Counted from the first letter of the stretch, positions 48,164 to 62,440 are shown. The stretch: 64,000 bases of DNA from Acanthochromis polyacanthus (GCF_021347895.1 NC_067122.1:11397983-11461982), one strand, 5' to 3'. Program-made: numbers and translations. Notes: generated by a model from the letters alone, not told the origin.

Positions 48164-49632
48164 CAAGCCCCCCCAGAATTCACCCATAGTCAAAGTCCGC
48201 GCGCCGAGGAGGGACAACGGCCCGACCCCGACGGGTACACACAGCAGAGGCAGGGAGGGAAAAAGGGGGGAGGCGGGCGAAACAAAACAATCCACCGGTC
48301 CGGGAGGCAACGATCCCGAAGAGGAAACGGGGACTGGGTCGGGGCGGGGAAGAGGGGGGCGGCCCCTGCGCAGAGCCCGAGCCAACTCCAACGGCCCAGA
48401 AACGTCCACGTGGGCGGGCTTTACCCTGTCGACAGGCACAGTCTCAGCCCGTCCACCAACGTCCACAACCAGAGTCTTATCCCCGTGTCGTAGGACCTTG
48501 AACAGGCCATCGTAGGGGGGGCGCAGAGGCCCCCGGTGGGCGTCATGGCGAATGACCACAAAACCCGCCGAACGCAGGGCGGGAGGCACACAGGAGGCAG
48601 GAGTGCCGTGCTGCGAAGTGGGGACAGGAGCGAAAGCCTCTGCGGCCTCCAGCAGGGAGGACCGCTGCCTGGCCGCCGACCAAGCAGTCGTGGCCTCCGG
48701 AATGAAGTCCCCAGGGACCCGAAGCACCTGTCCATAGACGAGCTCGGCCGACGAGGCCTGCAGGTCCTCCTTGGGGGCAGTCCTGAGACCGAGCATGACC
48801 CAGGGAAGTTTGTCAACCCAACCGCCATCCGTCAGACTGGCACGCAGGGCAGCCTTCATAGATCGATGGAACCGCTCACACAACCCGTTAGCCTGCGGGT
48901 GATAGGCCGTCGTGCAGTGCAGCTTGACCCCCAGGCCGTCGGCTACCGCGTTCCAGATCTCCGAGGTGAACTGCGCGCCCCGGTCCGAGGAGAGGTCGGA
49001 GGGGGTCCCGAAGCGCGCGACCCACGTCCCGACGAACGCATGGGCCACGTCAGTGGACAAGGTCGAAGTGAGGGGCATGGCTTCAGGCCAACGGGTCGTC
49101 CTATCCACCATGGTAAGGAGGTAGGTGAAACCGTGGGAGGGGGGAAGAGGGCCCACAAGGTCGACATTAACATGGTCGAACCTCCTGGCAGGGAAGGTAA
49201 ACGGCTCCAACGGGGCTTTGGTGTGGCGATGCACCTTGGCACGTTGGCAAGCCACGCACGAATCGACCCACGATCGCACATCCTTCTTCAGCCCCCTCCA
49301 GACGAACTTCTGAGCCACCAGTCTCACAGACGCCTTCCTGCCAGGATGTGAGAGGCCGTGCACAGCCTCGAAAACAGCCCGCCGCCAACCAACAGGAACC
49401 AGCGGCCTGGGCTGGTCAGTGGAAAGGTCACACCACAACCGGGCACCCGAGTCGCCGACCGCGACCTCCTTCAGGCGCAACCCCGAGTCCGAGGCTTTAA
49501 GGTTTCGAATCTCGTGGTCAGAGGCCTGCTCCGCCCCCATGCGGGCGTAGTCCAGCCCCAAATGGACCGTGCTGACGAACGCCCTGGAGAGGCAGTCCGC
49601 GACCACGTTGGACTTGCCAGAGATGTGGCAAG
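48146..49632 (-). pseudogene. Ty3/gypsy pol fragment: RNase H end and integrase
   Basis: Open for almost 490 codons. It enters in the RNase H end (SGKSNVVADCLSRAF). An HHCC zinc finger follows (HGLSHPGRKA, CVACQRAK), then the integrase core with Asp in DHVNVDLVGPL, Asp in SSDRGAQFTS and Glu in GLCERFHR, and a C-terminal GPY-like region with a long proline-rich tail ending inside the LTR. The catalytic triad is present, but gag, protease, reverse transcriptase and the 5' LTR are missing, so it cannot act on its own. No start codon is implied at its 5' end. Confidence 0.88.
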
Positions 49633-50985
49633 CAACCCACTACATTCTCTACTTTTTGCAAGTCGGTGAAAGTTGTTCCAGAAACCTCTACTCTACCTTG
49701 TTTTGTTTTTTTAATGTCAGAGTCTCTGCTGTTGACCTGAACTGTAGTATATTGTCGTGTGTTCTGTCACTGTTGTAGTGAAGCTGCAGCACACAGGATT
49801 TCTTCACATTAGTCGGCTTAGTAGTTTTATCATTTAACTGTAACCAGAAGCATCTGTTTTTATTGAATGTATTCTTGGCAAAGTCTCTCATGCTGCCTCA
49901 CAATCAGGTCTTGAATTCAACTCTGTAAGCAGTGTTCTGCTTCTCCTTCTAACCAGCCGCCTGAACAGAGATGAAGCCGTGTAGAGGATGGAGTCTGAGA
50001 CCACAACCACCTGCCCAACTCTGTCTGCTGTGATCTTCCTGCTGAAGTGACTGACAGCAGAGTGGGCGGGGCATCACTGATGATGTGGAGCTTCTGGACT
50101 GGTTGATCCACACAATACTGACGATGGCTCTTTTGTCTTTATTTGGTATCAATAATTAGTTCAAAATCAGAGTGTTGAAAAAAACATTGAATTGTTGCTC
50201 TACTGAATCATTTGTAAATATATTTACTTTTTCTTTATGGTGACGTTTGTTTGGATAAGATCCAATGAAACAGAAAAACAACAGAAATGGAGCTGGTTGA
50301 ATGTAGAAAAGCATTGAAAAACTATTTGCCTTGACAGCATCACACTCCAAAAAATAATAATTACAAACTCTTTGGAATTAAATATAGATTTATAAATGTA
50401 ATCCCTGGAAGTGTGAGAGCCACATGTTTGTTTCTCAGGAACTTTATTCATTTCTCAAGTTAATTCTTACACATACATAAACTAAGTGTTAGTAACTGAG
50501 CCTGGTCATCCCTGATCATTTCCTGCAGTGTCTAATAGAGGTTATCTTTGTCTTTGCTGCTTTACTTGAGATCCTTTTTTTTTAAAAATCTGTCTATTTT
50601 AAGTTACCAAACTCATGGAGATTTCAATTCTAAGTAGCTTCAGTGGCCTTTTAACCAGGATTTCAATTACAGTTTATTTACAATTATAATCTTCCTCTGA
50701 CCTTCAGAAAATAGTTTACGCTTTTTAACCTTCACCAAGCCAGAATCACAGAGATGAAAATTCATCTTTGAACAAAAGCTTGTGTTTATGTGAATTCATT
50801 ATTTTAAAGGTTTTGTTTCTCAACGTCCCCTGGTTTGGTTGTGAATATCTCACATTTATTTCTTGTGTTTATAGAAGCATGAAAGAAGAACTTGCTGTTG
50901 GTGTTGTTTCATGTGTTTCAGTTGGAAAGATGTTTGATATTATTTCCACTGTGGTAATACAGTGAAAAGCCAACAAGACCAGAAA

Positions 50986-50993
50986 CCAATCAG
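50986..50993 (+). promoter_or_regulatory. CCAAT box, gene 7 promoter
   Basis: CCAATCAG about 110 bp before the start codon, in the class A promoter block, nearly identical to those of genes 4 and 8. Confidence 0.5.
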
Positions 50994-51097
50994 ATCGCTC
51001 TGAAATTGTTCCCTCCCACTTGATGCCATTACATTTAGGCATGTCATCTTATCGTCTGCTTCAATTTGAATTCAGTCACCAGTGGACACATGAGAAA

Positions 51098-52741
51098 ATG
51101 CTGGTCTTGTTTTATTTCCTGCTGATGCTCAGAATGGGGCGTAAGTATATTTAGAGAGGTCATATTTACTACACAAACCAATCTATTATTTATACATGAT
51201 TTTACATATATGATTGTCTGTTGTCATTAATGAGTCTTTTTCTTTCTTTCCTTTTGTTTGTTTTTTCAGGCTGCATCGATGATCATAACTTTGTCACAGA
51301 GACTGTTGGTGTCGGACAAAGTCTGACTCTCACATGTACTCGCCAGAGATCTTTGGATGAAGAAACTTTGCACTGGATCAGACTTGTTTCTGGAAAATAT
51401 CCTGAATTCTTGGGAGGAACATTTAGTTTTGATTATATTGATGTTAATAAAACTCCTCACATTACAGCAAAACAAGGACCTGGAACTTTTATTCTGCAAA
51501 TTCATGAAACTCAGCTAAGTGACTCTGGTTTTTACTACTGTATAAAAGTAAACCTACTCGACATGGAATTTATGAACACAACATTCCTGAGAATCAAAGG
51601 TAAATCAACTACATTTTTGTTTCTGTTGGACTATAAATTCTTAGTTTCAACAAATTTCTTGTCAATAAAGTGACTCAAACTTGTTAATTTTTTCTTTTTT
51701 ACATTTCCAAGGACCAGAACCAGATATCAATGACATCATTCAAGTCCCTCCATCTGATCCAGAACATCCAGGAGACCCAGTGACTCTGCAGTGTTCAGTC
51801 CTCTCTGACTCTGAGAAGAAAACATGTCCAGAACAACAACACAGAGTGTTCTGGTTCAGAGCTGGATCAGATGAATCTCATCCCAGTTTCATTTATGCTG
51901 ATGGAAACAGTCAAGATGAATGTGAGACCAATTCTGAGGCTCAGTCTCCTCAGAAATGTGTCTACAACTTCTCTAAAACCGTCACCTCCTCTGATGCTGG
52001 GACTTATTACTGTGCTGTGGCCACATGTGAACAGATATTATTTGGAAACGGAGCAAAATCGGACAATAAAGGTAATTATCAGATGTTTTGAGTTTTTTTA
52101 CATACTGGTCAAATGATATTAGTAATTTAGAATCTGGTAGAGAGATGTCATGAAACTTTTTTTTCCCCAAATGTGTAATGTTACCAAAATATTTGATTGT
52201 ATTTTTTCAGCACTCAACATGCAGGATTTGAAGACGGACAATACAGCTCTCTTTCTGGTGTCTGCTGCTTTGGCTACAAGTCTGATTGTCATAGCCTTTC
52301 TCAGTTATTTCATCAAGACAAAAACTTGTGATTTCTGCAACGGTAATATAAGTTTCCTGCACATTGTTGTACCTAAAAATATTTTTACCAAATTGGGTTT
52401 TGCATAATTTAATTGTGTAGTTTAACCAACACTATCTTTCATCTTAAATCCCTCCAAACAGATGCTGCAGCAGCCAGTGGTCATCAGGAAAGACCACAGG
52501 TACAGTACTGAAAGAATAGATTAGCGATGACCCTACATTATATAATTAGCACCTGCCAGCTCATATTTTGACATTGCTCATGTTTTTCATTCATCTATTT
52601 TCATAGAAGGATTTGGACACATGGATTTATTCTGCTGTTACCTTTACTGTGGTAAAGACTGACAGCGGTGCAATAAAGGAGGCCAAAGTAGCAGAGAGAG
52701 AGAGGATCTACACTGCTGTCAAGGCTTTTGGACTGGATTAG
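51098..52741 (+). CDS. nitr: NITR gene 7, chimera: class A exons 1-5 with class B tail
   Basis: Exons: 51098-51140, 51270-51599, 51712-52071, 52211-52342, 52462-52499, 52607-52741; open frame of 345 aa. The leader (MLVLFYFLLMLRMG), V domain, I domain and TM are almost the same as in gene 3; changes include GQSLTL, DYIDVN and ATCEQ. All six I-domain cysteines are present. The juxtamembrane segment is KTCDFCN. Exon 5 (GHQERPQ) is class A, but exon 6 is class B (KDLDTWIYSAV ... RIYTAVKAFGLD). Intron 5 is class A up to CACCTGCCAGCTCA (about 52563), then matches class B intron 5 from GACATTGCTCAT (about 52570). Everything downstream is class B-type. The receptor thus swaps TIYxDV for WIYSAV and RIYTAV. 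Poly(A) signal at 53011-53016. Confidence 0.94.
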
Positions 52742-54274
52742 TGAGTTAACAGATGTTTGGAATCTGTTTGTATTGAATAATGCAGTGTTGTTTGTTTACT
52801 ACTAAAGGGCTTTGTATTTACTGTAGTACAATGCATTGATAACATTTAGTGAAGAAGTTGTCATTGTTTTTAAATGTCTTCAGACTGAATTTTTTTTTTC
52901 ATCCACACACTTGCAAACAGGAAGAACCTCAAACTGAAATGTTCTTAGTTTGAAATTTGACTGAAAATATTTGTTTCACCTCTCTTCCTCATTTTGTCAC
53001 TTCTGTCTGTAATAAAGCAATAAAAAAACTTCAAAAGGTACCTTCAAAGGGCGAGCAATTCATGTTTTTCAAGCAGAAATATATAAACTGTGCTGTTCAT
53101 GTTTCTTCAAGTTAAATACAGATACTTGGTTTAAGTGGAAAGTACAGAAATCATAAACAACGTGCACAAATGCTGTCAACAGCAGAGTTCCAGCTATAAT
53201 TTCTTAGATTTTTTCCCCATGTTTCTTGCCGATGTTCATCACAACTCTCCAGTAAAGTCAAAATTCCAAAAAATAAATCTTCAAGTTCTTACTACTGTCA
53301 ATTAATTTTTTATTTTTTTTTAAATCAGTTTCAGGACAAGGTATTTACCATGCTGCATATCTACAATTAAGTTTCTTGTGTCATCATCACTGAATGTTGT
53401 TTGGAGACAAATACCATATAATAAATCTATAAAGAGTTCATTCTTATTTTTACTGTGTGTGTGAAACTCAAACTGATTGTCATCATGAATTATTTGTGTA
53501 ACCAATGATCCAAAACTGAAGGACTATCTTCATAAGAACTAGAAGATGTTTTTTTTCAAAGATGGCATTTGGGTGATTTTAGATTTTCAGATTAACACTT
53601 AAGGCTTATTCACAATGGACTGCTATTAGCTGAGGACCTCTCTGTCTCGAAACAGCACATCTACATTTGTCAATTTTACTGACATTTTCAGATATTATGT
53701 CAGGAGACTGACACATAATGATGGTTCAGCCTACTAAGAGGCAGCAAAGTATTCCTTTACCCACACTGCCTTAAATGTCGTCCATCTGACTATCCTTTAA
53801 GTATTTTGTATTCAAACAGATTTGAGCTCTGTCTGTAAATGAGTCTCGATTCTGTGACTACTGAATTCCCCTGAATTTGCAACCAAAATACTGTCTGAAC
53901 TTTCAATTGAAATTGCTGGGGAGCCTCTATAATTTTCTATTAGAAAGGAGGAAGAAGAAAGGTGCACAATTATTACAAATTGCCAGAGGTCCCCAGGAAA
54001 TACTAGTTCTGTGTGAGCAGAGCTTCATAGCTCAAGCAGACTTAGAAGTATGTGAGCTGTGTTCACCTTTGAGTTTGATGAAAAGCTGCAGGGTAAAAGT
54101 GAGAGGAAATGTTGCCAAACCCACGACAGAAGTCATGAGATGCATCACTTGAAGATAAGACTGTTTGCGCGAGACACAGAGAGAAAAATCACTCATAAAT
54201 GTGTAATTTGTCATTCAGATATTTGCCTTTCTATCAATGCACACAAATATTGAGAAAACAAGTGTTAAATTGCC
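52742..54274 (+). repeat. Downstream module block, copy after gene 7
   Basis: Nearly identical to 62441-63980 and clearly homologous to the blocks after genes 2 and 6. Contains AATAAA at 53011-53016. No gene inside; it lacks the 43692-44240 type insertion. Confidence 0.82.
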
Positions 54275-55335
54275 CCCCTAGGAATTCTCACCTTGTCATA
54301 GAGAAATTCAGATGTCTCTGTGATCCTGAGATGTTTGTCATCAGGGGCAATGACCCTTGATAGAGTCTCCCAAGGCAAATTGTTTTTTGGGGAACGACCA
54401 CACAAAGAGCAATTTATAAAAACCCAAATGACATCAAGGAAAAGCAAAGGTGCCAATTCACCTGGAAAAGAGAGAACGGGGCCTTCTCTTGGAGCGAGGC
54501 TAAGGAGAGAAGTTCATGAGGGTCATTTCTCTTTGAATACGCGTTGCGGAGAGGAAAACTCTGACTGTTGTTTGTGTTTATGCACCAAACAGCAGCTCGG
54601 AGTACCCGGCCTTCTGAGAGATTCTGGGTGCTGTCCTGGAAGGGGAATGTCAAAAGCTCACATAGGCAACGATGGAGAAACGTGGAATGAGGTGATTGGG
54701 AGGAACAGCCCACTTGATCTGAACCTGAGTGGTGTTGTGTCATTGGACTTGTGTGCTAGTTATGGATCGGCCATAGTAAACAAAATGTTCGAGAATAAGG
54801 TGTCTTATAAGTGTACCTGGTACCACAGCACCCGAGCCGTCAGGTCGATGATTGACTTTGACTTTGTCGTCATGTCATCAGACTTGTGGCCTGATGTCTC
54901 GGCTATGTTCAAAGCCAACATTTCCAAAGTGGTAGTTAGGAGCTGTGACCAGAAGGTCACTAGTGCTTGCTGTGACCCACTGGTCAACATCAGCAGTGAA
55001 GGAAACAGTCAGGCTGAAGAAGGAATTTCTTTTGGGCCTTGTTGGCTTGAGAGTCTCTTGAAATGGTGGATGGCTACCGGTCAGCCAAAAGGGTTACATC
55101 TGTGGCAGTTGCAAAATCTCAAATCTGAGAGCTGTTTGGAGAGGCAATGTGGAAGGACTTCTGGTGTGCTAAAAGAGGTTCTTGGAGGCCGGGCGTGGCC
55201 CAGGCTGTGTGCAGCAAGGTGGGAGAACTACTGACCTGGACGGGGGACATTGTCAGGCAGTGGAAAGAGGATTTCGAGGAACTTCATAATCCAGTTACTG
55301 TGTCCTCTCTTAAAGAAGTAGAACCTTAAGATTTG
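54275..55335 (+). mobile_element. Decayed LINE, endonuclease and RT-linker part (third copy)
   Basis: Same structure and same internal deletion as 44760-45800, with the endonuclease end (GRNSPLDLNLSGVVSLDLCA) and RT linker (LLTWTGDIVRQWKEDFEELH). The open frame of about 300 codons at 54320-55234 is remnant sequence. The shared deletion shows that it was copied with the module. Confidence 0.78.
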
Positions 55336-55530
55336 GTGGAAGCTTTGCCCACAATCATGGAAGTGGTTGCCAATACCAACTCCCCTCATATTTCTCTTCT
55401 GAAAGTACTTTGTAAAGGTCTTCCACATGTCTGTCATGAGAACAACATGCAGAGCCACATGCAGCAGCTACACTGACAGAGAAACACTGTGGTGAACCAT
55501 TTCTCTGCATCTGTAAGTGAACAGTACATA

Positions 55531-57165
<1,635 letters not shown>

Positions 57166-57243
57166 TAGTTGATTTTTGTTTAAAATGGAATGCATATTTA
57201 TTGATTCATTAACCCTTAATTTGGACAGACTGCCACTCCAACA

Positions 57244-57798
57244 TAGCCTAGCCGCGCTAGACCCATGTTTCTGATGGCACAAGGGTCTAGGCACACTCGA
57301 CAGGGAGGGAGGCGGGCTAAAAGGTTGTCTATCAAATCACTCTGCAGCAACTGGGTAGGTATACAACCAATCAGCGCAACGAATAGGCTCCTAGAGCGCC
57401 GGAAATCAGAGGATGCTGTAGTTCGGTGAAGCCTTATTTATACAGTCAATGGGTGACGCTCAAGTATATTACAGACATGTAAACAGAAAGATTATTCACA
57501 GTCGGTGCTAATGGAGCTCAACAACTGTTGTCGTTTTTGTTGTCGACCCTGGCAGAGAATTAAATTCGTTGCCCTGTGTTGTCTAGCGCGGCTAGGCTAG
57601 TTGTTTCCGGTTGTTTCTGTCAGAATCGTCGCGCCTCTGTCGTCACTTAGTTACGCCCGCCTTCTGACTCTTCACTTCATGGTGATTCGTCCGGCCAGTT
57701 TAAGGAGAATCCAGCCTCGAGCCTTATGAAGGGTAACTAGACCCACCCTGGCAGAGAATTAAATTCGCTGCCGTGGGTTGTCTAGTGCGGCTAGGCTA
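57244..57798 (+). mobile_element. Non-autonomous DNA transposon, composite, 9-bp target duplication
   Basis: Ends TAGCCTAGCCGCGCTAGAC and its inverted partner at the right; flanked by ACTCCAACA on both sides (57235-57243, 57799-57807). The empty site at about 46070 reads CCACTCCAACACTGAAT once. An internal copy of the terminal repeat lies at about 57580-57600. It is the same family as 43692-44240 in the opposite orientation. No open frame of note. Confidence 0.85.
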
Positions 57799-58120
57799 AC
57801 TCCAACACTGAATAAAGTGATGCAAACTGGAACAGAGCTCATCAAGACTGTCAAATCAACAGTTAATAACATGTCAATGCTCTGATGTTGCAAAAAAAAA
57901 AAAAAAAGAATCAGGGTGGGACAAGTTTACTTTCTTCGCACCTCCCCTCAATATTCAGCCTATACCAATAAAAAACACCAAACCACGAACAAGTGTGATT
58001 AAAATGATCAGAACAGCCTAGCTGAGCAGGTTTGTGTGTCTCTCTGATAGCTTTTAACTTCTCCTGTACATTATGATTGCATAATAATAAAAAAACATTT
58101 AGCAAGATAGAAGGTAATTA

Positions 58121-58613
58121 GAGGCATTAGAGGAGATTTAATTTCCTACGACTTCGAACGTAGCATGCGCATGCGCACATACAACCTCTCCCTCACCCCC
58201 CTCTAACCTCCCCCTCTTAACATTTACGAAGAAATGCCCCCCTCCAGAAACTTGCGTAGCACTCGTGAAGTTGTCTTTTACGGCTGGGTCCATGAGCAAA
58301 ACAAGTCGCCAGCTAACTGCGAAGCTATACCAAAGCAACACATACAGAAAACACGTAAGTCCAAGGCGTACGTAATCTACGTAACTCGGCCTGAGCCGGA
58401 AGATTTTTGATTGACAGGAAAGGGAGCAAACCAAACGCCTCGGTCCGAGCGCGTTGATTGGCTGATGTTTTTCAGGTCCTGCCATGTCCACAGTTATTTT
58501 TTTTTATTTTTAATTTTTTTAGAAACCATACATACAAGTCCGCTAAAGGTCAGTGTATTCATTTTATGTGAATCAGACAAATTAAACAAAAAAAAACATC
58601 CTCCATAATGCCT
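58121..58613. mobile_element. Harbinger-like MITE with TTA target duplication
   Basis: A 493-bp insertion absent from the equivalent site at about 46376. TTA lies at both flanks (58118-58120, 58614-58616), and the ends share AGGCATTA as a short inverted repeat. A 3-bp TTA duplication is typical of PIF/Harbinger elements. No transposase. Confidence 0.62.
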
Positions 58614-60684
58614 TTAAATTGCACTTTTGAAATGGATACACATCAGTGCAAGACCAATGTCCTGACATTAAAGCCGAGTGAAACAGGAAGAACAGCTCCT
58701 TTGTATTCACACCTTTAGAAGACCAACCACAGCAGTGCTAAAGTTTCCATGCATCATTTGTTTGTCAGTGGTGACTGAATTTGTGTGTTTGTGTGTCTGT
58801 GTTTCAGGTGTGAACAGTGCTATGCACACTAAGAGAAGCCATAAAGTACAACATATACAAGCAAAAGCATCTTTTAGTCTGTGTTTTGTTTAAAATCATA
58901 TTTTATGTTGTTGTTTCCACCCTCCTGTTTGTAGAACTGCATTTGTATTATGTGGAAACTGACTGGATGCAGCTTTGTGTCAGAAATCAGTGATTTAGGG
59001 AACTAACTGTTTCGATTGTTGGATGATCTTCATGGTCAAAACTCTATTTCCATTTGTGTTATTAACAACTGTTTTTGAGATATTTTTTCTGAAGTTTTGC
59101 CTTTTTGGACAGTGAACAGACAACATGGGGTTATCGAGGGAGGTGTGACATGTGATGCAGGTCAACAGCTGAAGGTGATCCGTGGATGTTGTGGTTTTAT
59201 GCTGCTGAGGAGCTTTGTGTTAAAAATGTCATTGTCAGACCAGCATGTTTTGTCGTGTGGTCAACAGTATGTTGAACTTGAAAAAGGCCACAAACCAAAA
59301 TGTTCCAGTTTGACAAATGTTGCTGCAGTTTTTACATCTTCTCTACTTTTTGCAAGTCGGTAAAAGTTGTTCCAGAAACCTCGACGCTCCTTTGGTATTT
59401 TTTTTATGTCAGAGTCTCTGCTGTTGGCCTGAACTGCAGTATACTGTCATGTGTTCTGTCACTGTTGTAGTGAAGCTGCAGCACACAGGATTTCTTCACA
59501 TTAGTCGGCTTAGTAGTTTTATCATTTAACTGCCACCAGAAGCATCTGTTTTTATTGAATGTATTCTTGGCAAAGTCTCTCATGCTGCCTCACAATCAGG
59601 TCTTGAATTCAGCTCTGTAAGCAGTGTTCTGCTTGTCCTTCTAACCAACCGCCTGAACAGAGATGAAGCCGTGTAGAGGATGGAGGCTGAGACCACAACC
59701 ACCTGCCCAACTCTGTCTGCTGTGATCTTCCTGCTGAAGTGACTGACAGCAGAGTGGGCGGGGCATCACTGACGATGTGGAGCTTCTGAACTGGTTGATC
59801 CACACAATACTTAAGGTGACTCTTTGTCTTTATTTCCTATTGTGGTATCAATAATTAGTTCAAAATGAGAATGTTGAAAAAAACATTGAATTGTTGCTCG
59901 ACTGAATCATTTGTAAATATATTTACTTTTCCTTTATGGTGATGTTTGTTTGGATAAGATCCAATGAAACACAGGAAAACAACAGAAAGGGAGCTGGTTG
60001 AATGTAGAAAAGCACTGAAAAACTATTTGCCTTGAAAGCATCACACGCCAAAAATAATAATTACAAACTCTTTGGAATTAAATATAGATTTATAAATCTA
60101 ATCCCTGCAAGTGTGAGAGCCACATGTTTGTTTCTCAGGAACTTTATTCATTTCTCAAGTTAATTCTTACACATACATAAACTAAGTGTTAGTAACTGAG
60201 CCTGGTCATCCCTGATCATTTCCTGCAGTGTCTCCTAGAGGTTATCTTTGTCTTTGCTAATTTACTTGAGATCTTTTTTTTTTTTTAATCTGTCTATTTG
60301 AAGTTACCAAACTCATGGAGATTTCAATTCAAATTGCTGGAGTGGCCTTTTAGCCATTATTTCAATTACAGTTTATTTACAATTCTAATCTTCCTCTGAC
60401 CTTCAGAAAATAGTTTACGCTTTTTAACCTTCACCAAACCAGAATCACAGAGATGAAAATTCATCTTTGAATAAAAGCTTGTGTTTATGTGAATTCATTA
60501 TTTTAAAGGTTTTGTTTCGAAACGTCCCCTGGTTTGGTTGTGAATATCACATATTTATTTCTTGTGTTTATAGAAGCATGAAAGAAGAACTTGCTGTTGG
60601 TGTTGTTTCATGTGTTTCAGTTGGAAAGATGTTTGATATTATTTCCACTGTGGTAATACAGTGAAAAGCCAACAAGACCAGAAA

Positions 60685-60692
60685 CCAATCAG
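60685..60692 (+). promoter_or_regulatory. CCAAT box, gene 8 promoter
   Basis: CCAATCAG about 110 bp before the start codon, same block as genes 3, 4 and 7. Confidence 0.5.
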
Positions 60693-60796
60693 ATCGCTCT
60701 GAAATTGTTCCCTCCCACTTGATGCCATTACATTTAGGCATGTCATCTTATCCTCTGCTTCAATTTGAATTCAGTCACCAGTGGACACATGAGAAA

Positions 60797-62440
60797 ATGC
60801 TGGTCTTGTTTTATTTCCTGCTGATGCTCAGAGTGGGGCGTAAGTATATTTAGAGAGGTCACATTTACTGCACAAATCAAAGTCTACTATTTATACATAA
60901 CTTTACATTTATAATTGTGTCTGTTGTCATTAATGAGTCTTTTTCTTTCTTTCCTTTTGTTTGTTTTTTCAGGCAGCATCGATGATCATAACTTTGTCAC
61001 AGAGACTGTTGGTGTCGGACAAAATGTGACTCTTACGTGCACTCGCCAGAGATCTTTGCATGAACATACTTTGCACTGGATCAGACTTGTTTCTGGAAAA
61101 TATCCTGAATTCTTGGGAGGAACATTTAGTTTTGATTATAATGATGTTAATAAGACTCCTCACATTACAGCAATACAAGGACCTGGAACTTTTATTCTGC
61201 AAATTCATGAAACTCAGCTCAGTGACTCTGGTTTTTACTACTGTATAAAAGTTAACCAACTCGACACAGAATTTATGAACACAACATTCTTGAAAATCAA
61301 AGGTAAATCAACTAGATTTTTGTTTCTGTTGGACTATAAATTCTTAGTTTCAACAAATTTCTTTTCAATTAAGTGACTCAAAACTGTTTATTATGTTTGT
61401 ATACATTTCCTAGAATCAGAACCAGACATCATTGACATCATTCAAGTCCCTCCATCTGATCCAGAACATCCAGGAGACCCAGTGACTCTGCAGTGTTCAG
61501 TCCTCTCTGACTCTGAGAAGAAAACATGTCCAGAACAACAACACAGAGTGTTCTGGTTCAGAGCTGGATCAGATGAATCTCATCCCAGTTTCATTTATGC
61601 TGATGGAAACAGTCAAGATGAATGTGAGACCAATCCTGAGGCTCAGTCTCCTCAGAAATGTGTCTACAACTTCTCTAAAACCATCACCTCCTCTGATGCT
61701 GGGACTTATTACTGTGCTGTGGCCACATGTGGACAGATATTATTTGGAAACGGAGCAAAATCGGGCAATGAAGGTAATTATCAGATGTTTTTACATACTG
61801 GTTAAATAATATTAGTCTTTTTTAATTTAGAATCTGGTGGAGTGATATCATGAAACTTTTTTCCCAAATGTGTGATTTTACCAAAATATTTCTGATTGTA
61901 TTTTTTCAGCACTCAACATGCAGGATTTCAAGACAGACAATACAGTTCTCTTTCTGGTGTCTGCTGCTTTGGCTACAAGTCTGATTGTCATAGCCTTTCT
62001 CATTTATTTCATCAAGACAAAAACTTGTGATTTCTGCAACGGTAATATAAGTTTCCTGCACATTGTTGTACCTAAAAATATTTTTACCAAATTGGGTTTT
62101 GCATAATTTAATTGTGTAGTTTAACCAACACTATGTTTCACCATAAATCCCTGCAAACAGATGCTGCAGCAGCCAGTGGTCATCAGGAAAGACCACAGGT
62201 ACAGTATTGAAAGAATAGATTAGCGATCACCCTACATTATATAATTACCACCTGCCAGCTCATATTTTGACATTGCTCGTGTTTTTCATTCATCTACTTT
62301 TACAGAAGGATTTAGACATGTGGATTTATTCTGCTGTTACCTTTACTGTGGTAAAGACTGACAGCGGTGCAATAAAGGAGGCCAACGTAGCAGAGAGAGA
62401 GAGGATCTACACTGCTGTCAAGGCTTTTGGACTGGATTAG
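60797..62440 (+). CDS. nitr: NITR gene 8, chimera: class A exons 1-5 with class B tail
   Basis: Exons: 60797-60839, 60973-61302, 61414-61773, 61910-62041, 62161-62198, 62306-62440; open frame of 345 aa. The closest relative is gene 7, sharing its exon sizes and the class A to class B switch in intron 5 (about 62262-62270). The V domain has LTCTR, LHEHTLHWIRL and FYYC, and ends FMNTTFLKI. The residue before IDDHN is Ser where genes 3, 4 and 7 have Cys, removing a possible unpaired N-terminal cysteine. The I domain keeps all six cysteines and FGNGAK. The TM is uncharged and followed by KTCDFCN. The tail has WIYSAV and RIYTAV. Most substitutions against gene 7 fall in the V exon. Poly(A) signal at 62711-62716. 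Confidence 0.94.

Larger units (their letters stand above)
47961..49644 (-). mobile_element. Internally deleted Ty3/gypsy LTR retrotransposon
   Basis: On the minus strand the element runs from 49644 to 47961. It has a complete 3' LTR (47961-48163, TG...CA ends), a polypurine tract (48164-48175) and the 3' part of pol. At the other end only the first 11 bases of the 5' LTR (TGTAGTGGGTT) remain, directly fused to RNase H/integrase-linker coding sequence. TTCT flanks both ends (47957-47960, 49645-49648). The empty site near 59335 reads straight through, so one insertion is confirmed. GC content is far above the neighbourhood. Confidence 0.85.
45801..50985 (+). repeat. Upstream module block, copy before gene 7
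   Basis: Homologous to 19731-22717 and 28420-31020, interrupted by an inserted block (46970-47837) and by the Ty3/gypsy element (47961-49644). The uninterrupted site for the Tc1 insertion of the next module is at about 45990 (ACAGTACATAGTTG). No host gene supported. Confidence 0.8.

Noticed and set aside
48104..49351. Several plus-strand open frames of 60-270 codons
   Set aside because: They are antisense to the Ty3/gypsy integrase and are open only because of its high GC content.
50768..50965. Small frame containing MKEELAVGVVSC, repeated before genes 3, 4, 5, 7 and 8
   Set aside because: It looks conserved but lies in recently duplicated upstream sequence; substitutions do not respect codons, and it has no splice partner or domain.
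52607..52741. Gene conversion limited to exon 6 in gene 7
   Set aside because: The class B match continues through the whole downstream block and LINE, so a crossover fits better than a short conversion tract.
54320..55234. Plus-strand open stretch of about 304 codons
   Set aside because: Same LINE remnant in a later module copy; no ATG-led gene structure and no conservation as a full frame.
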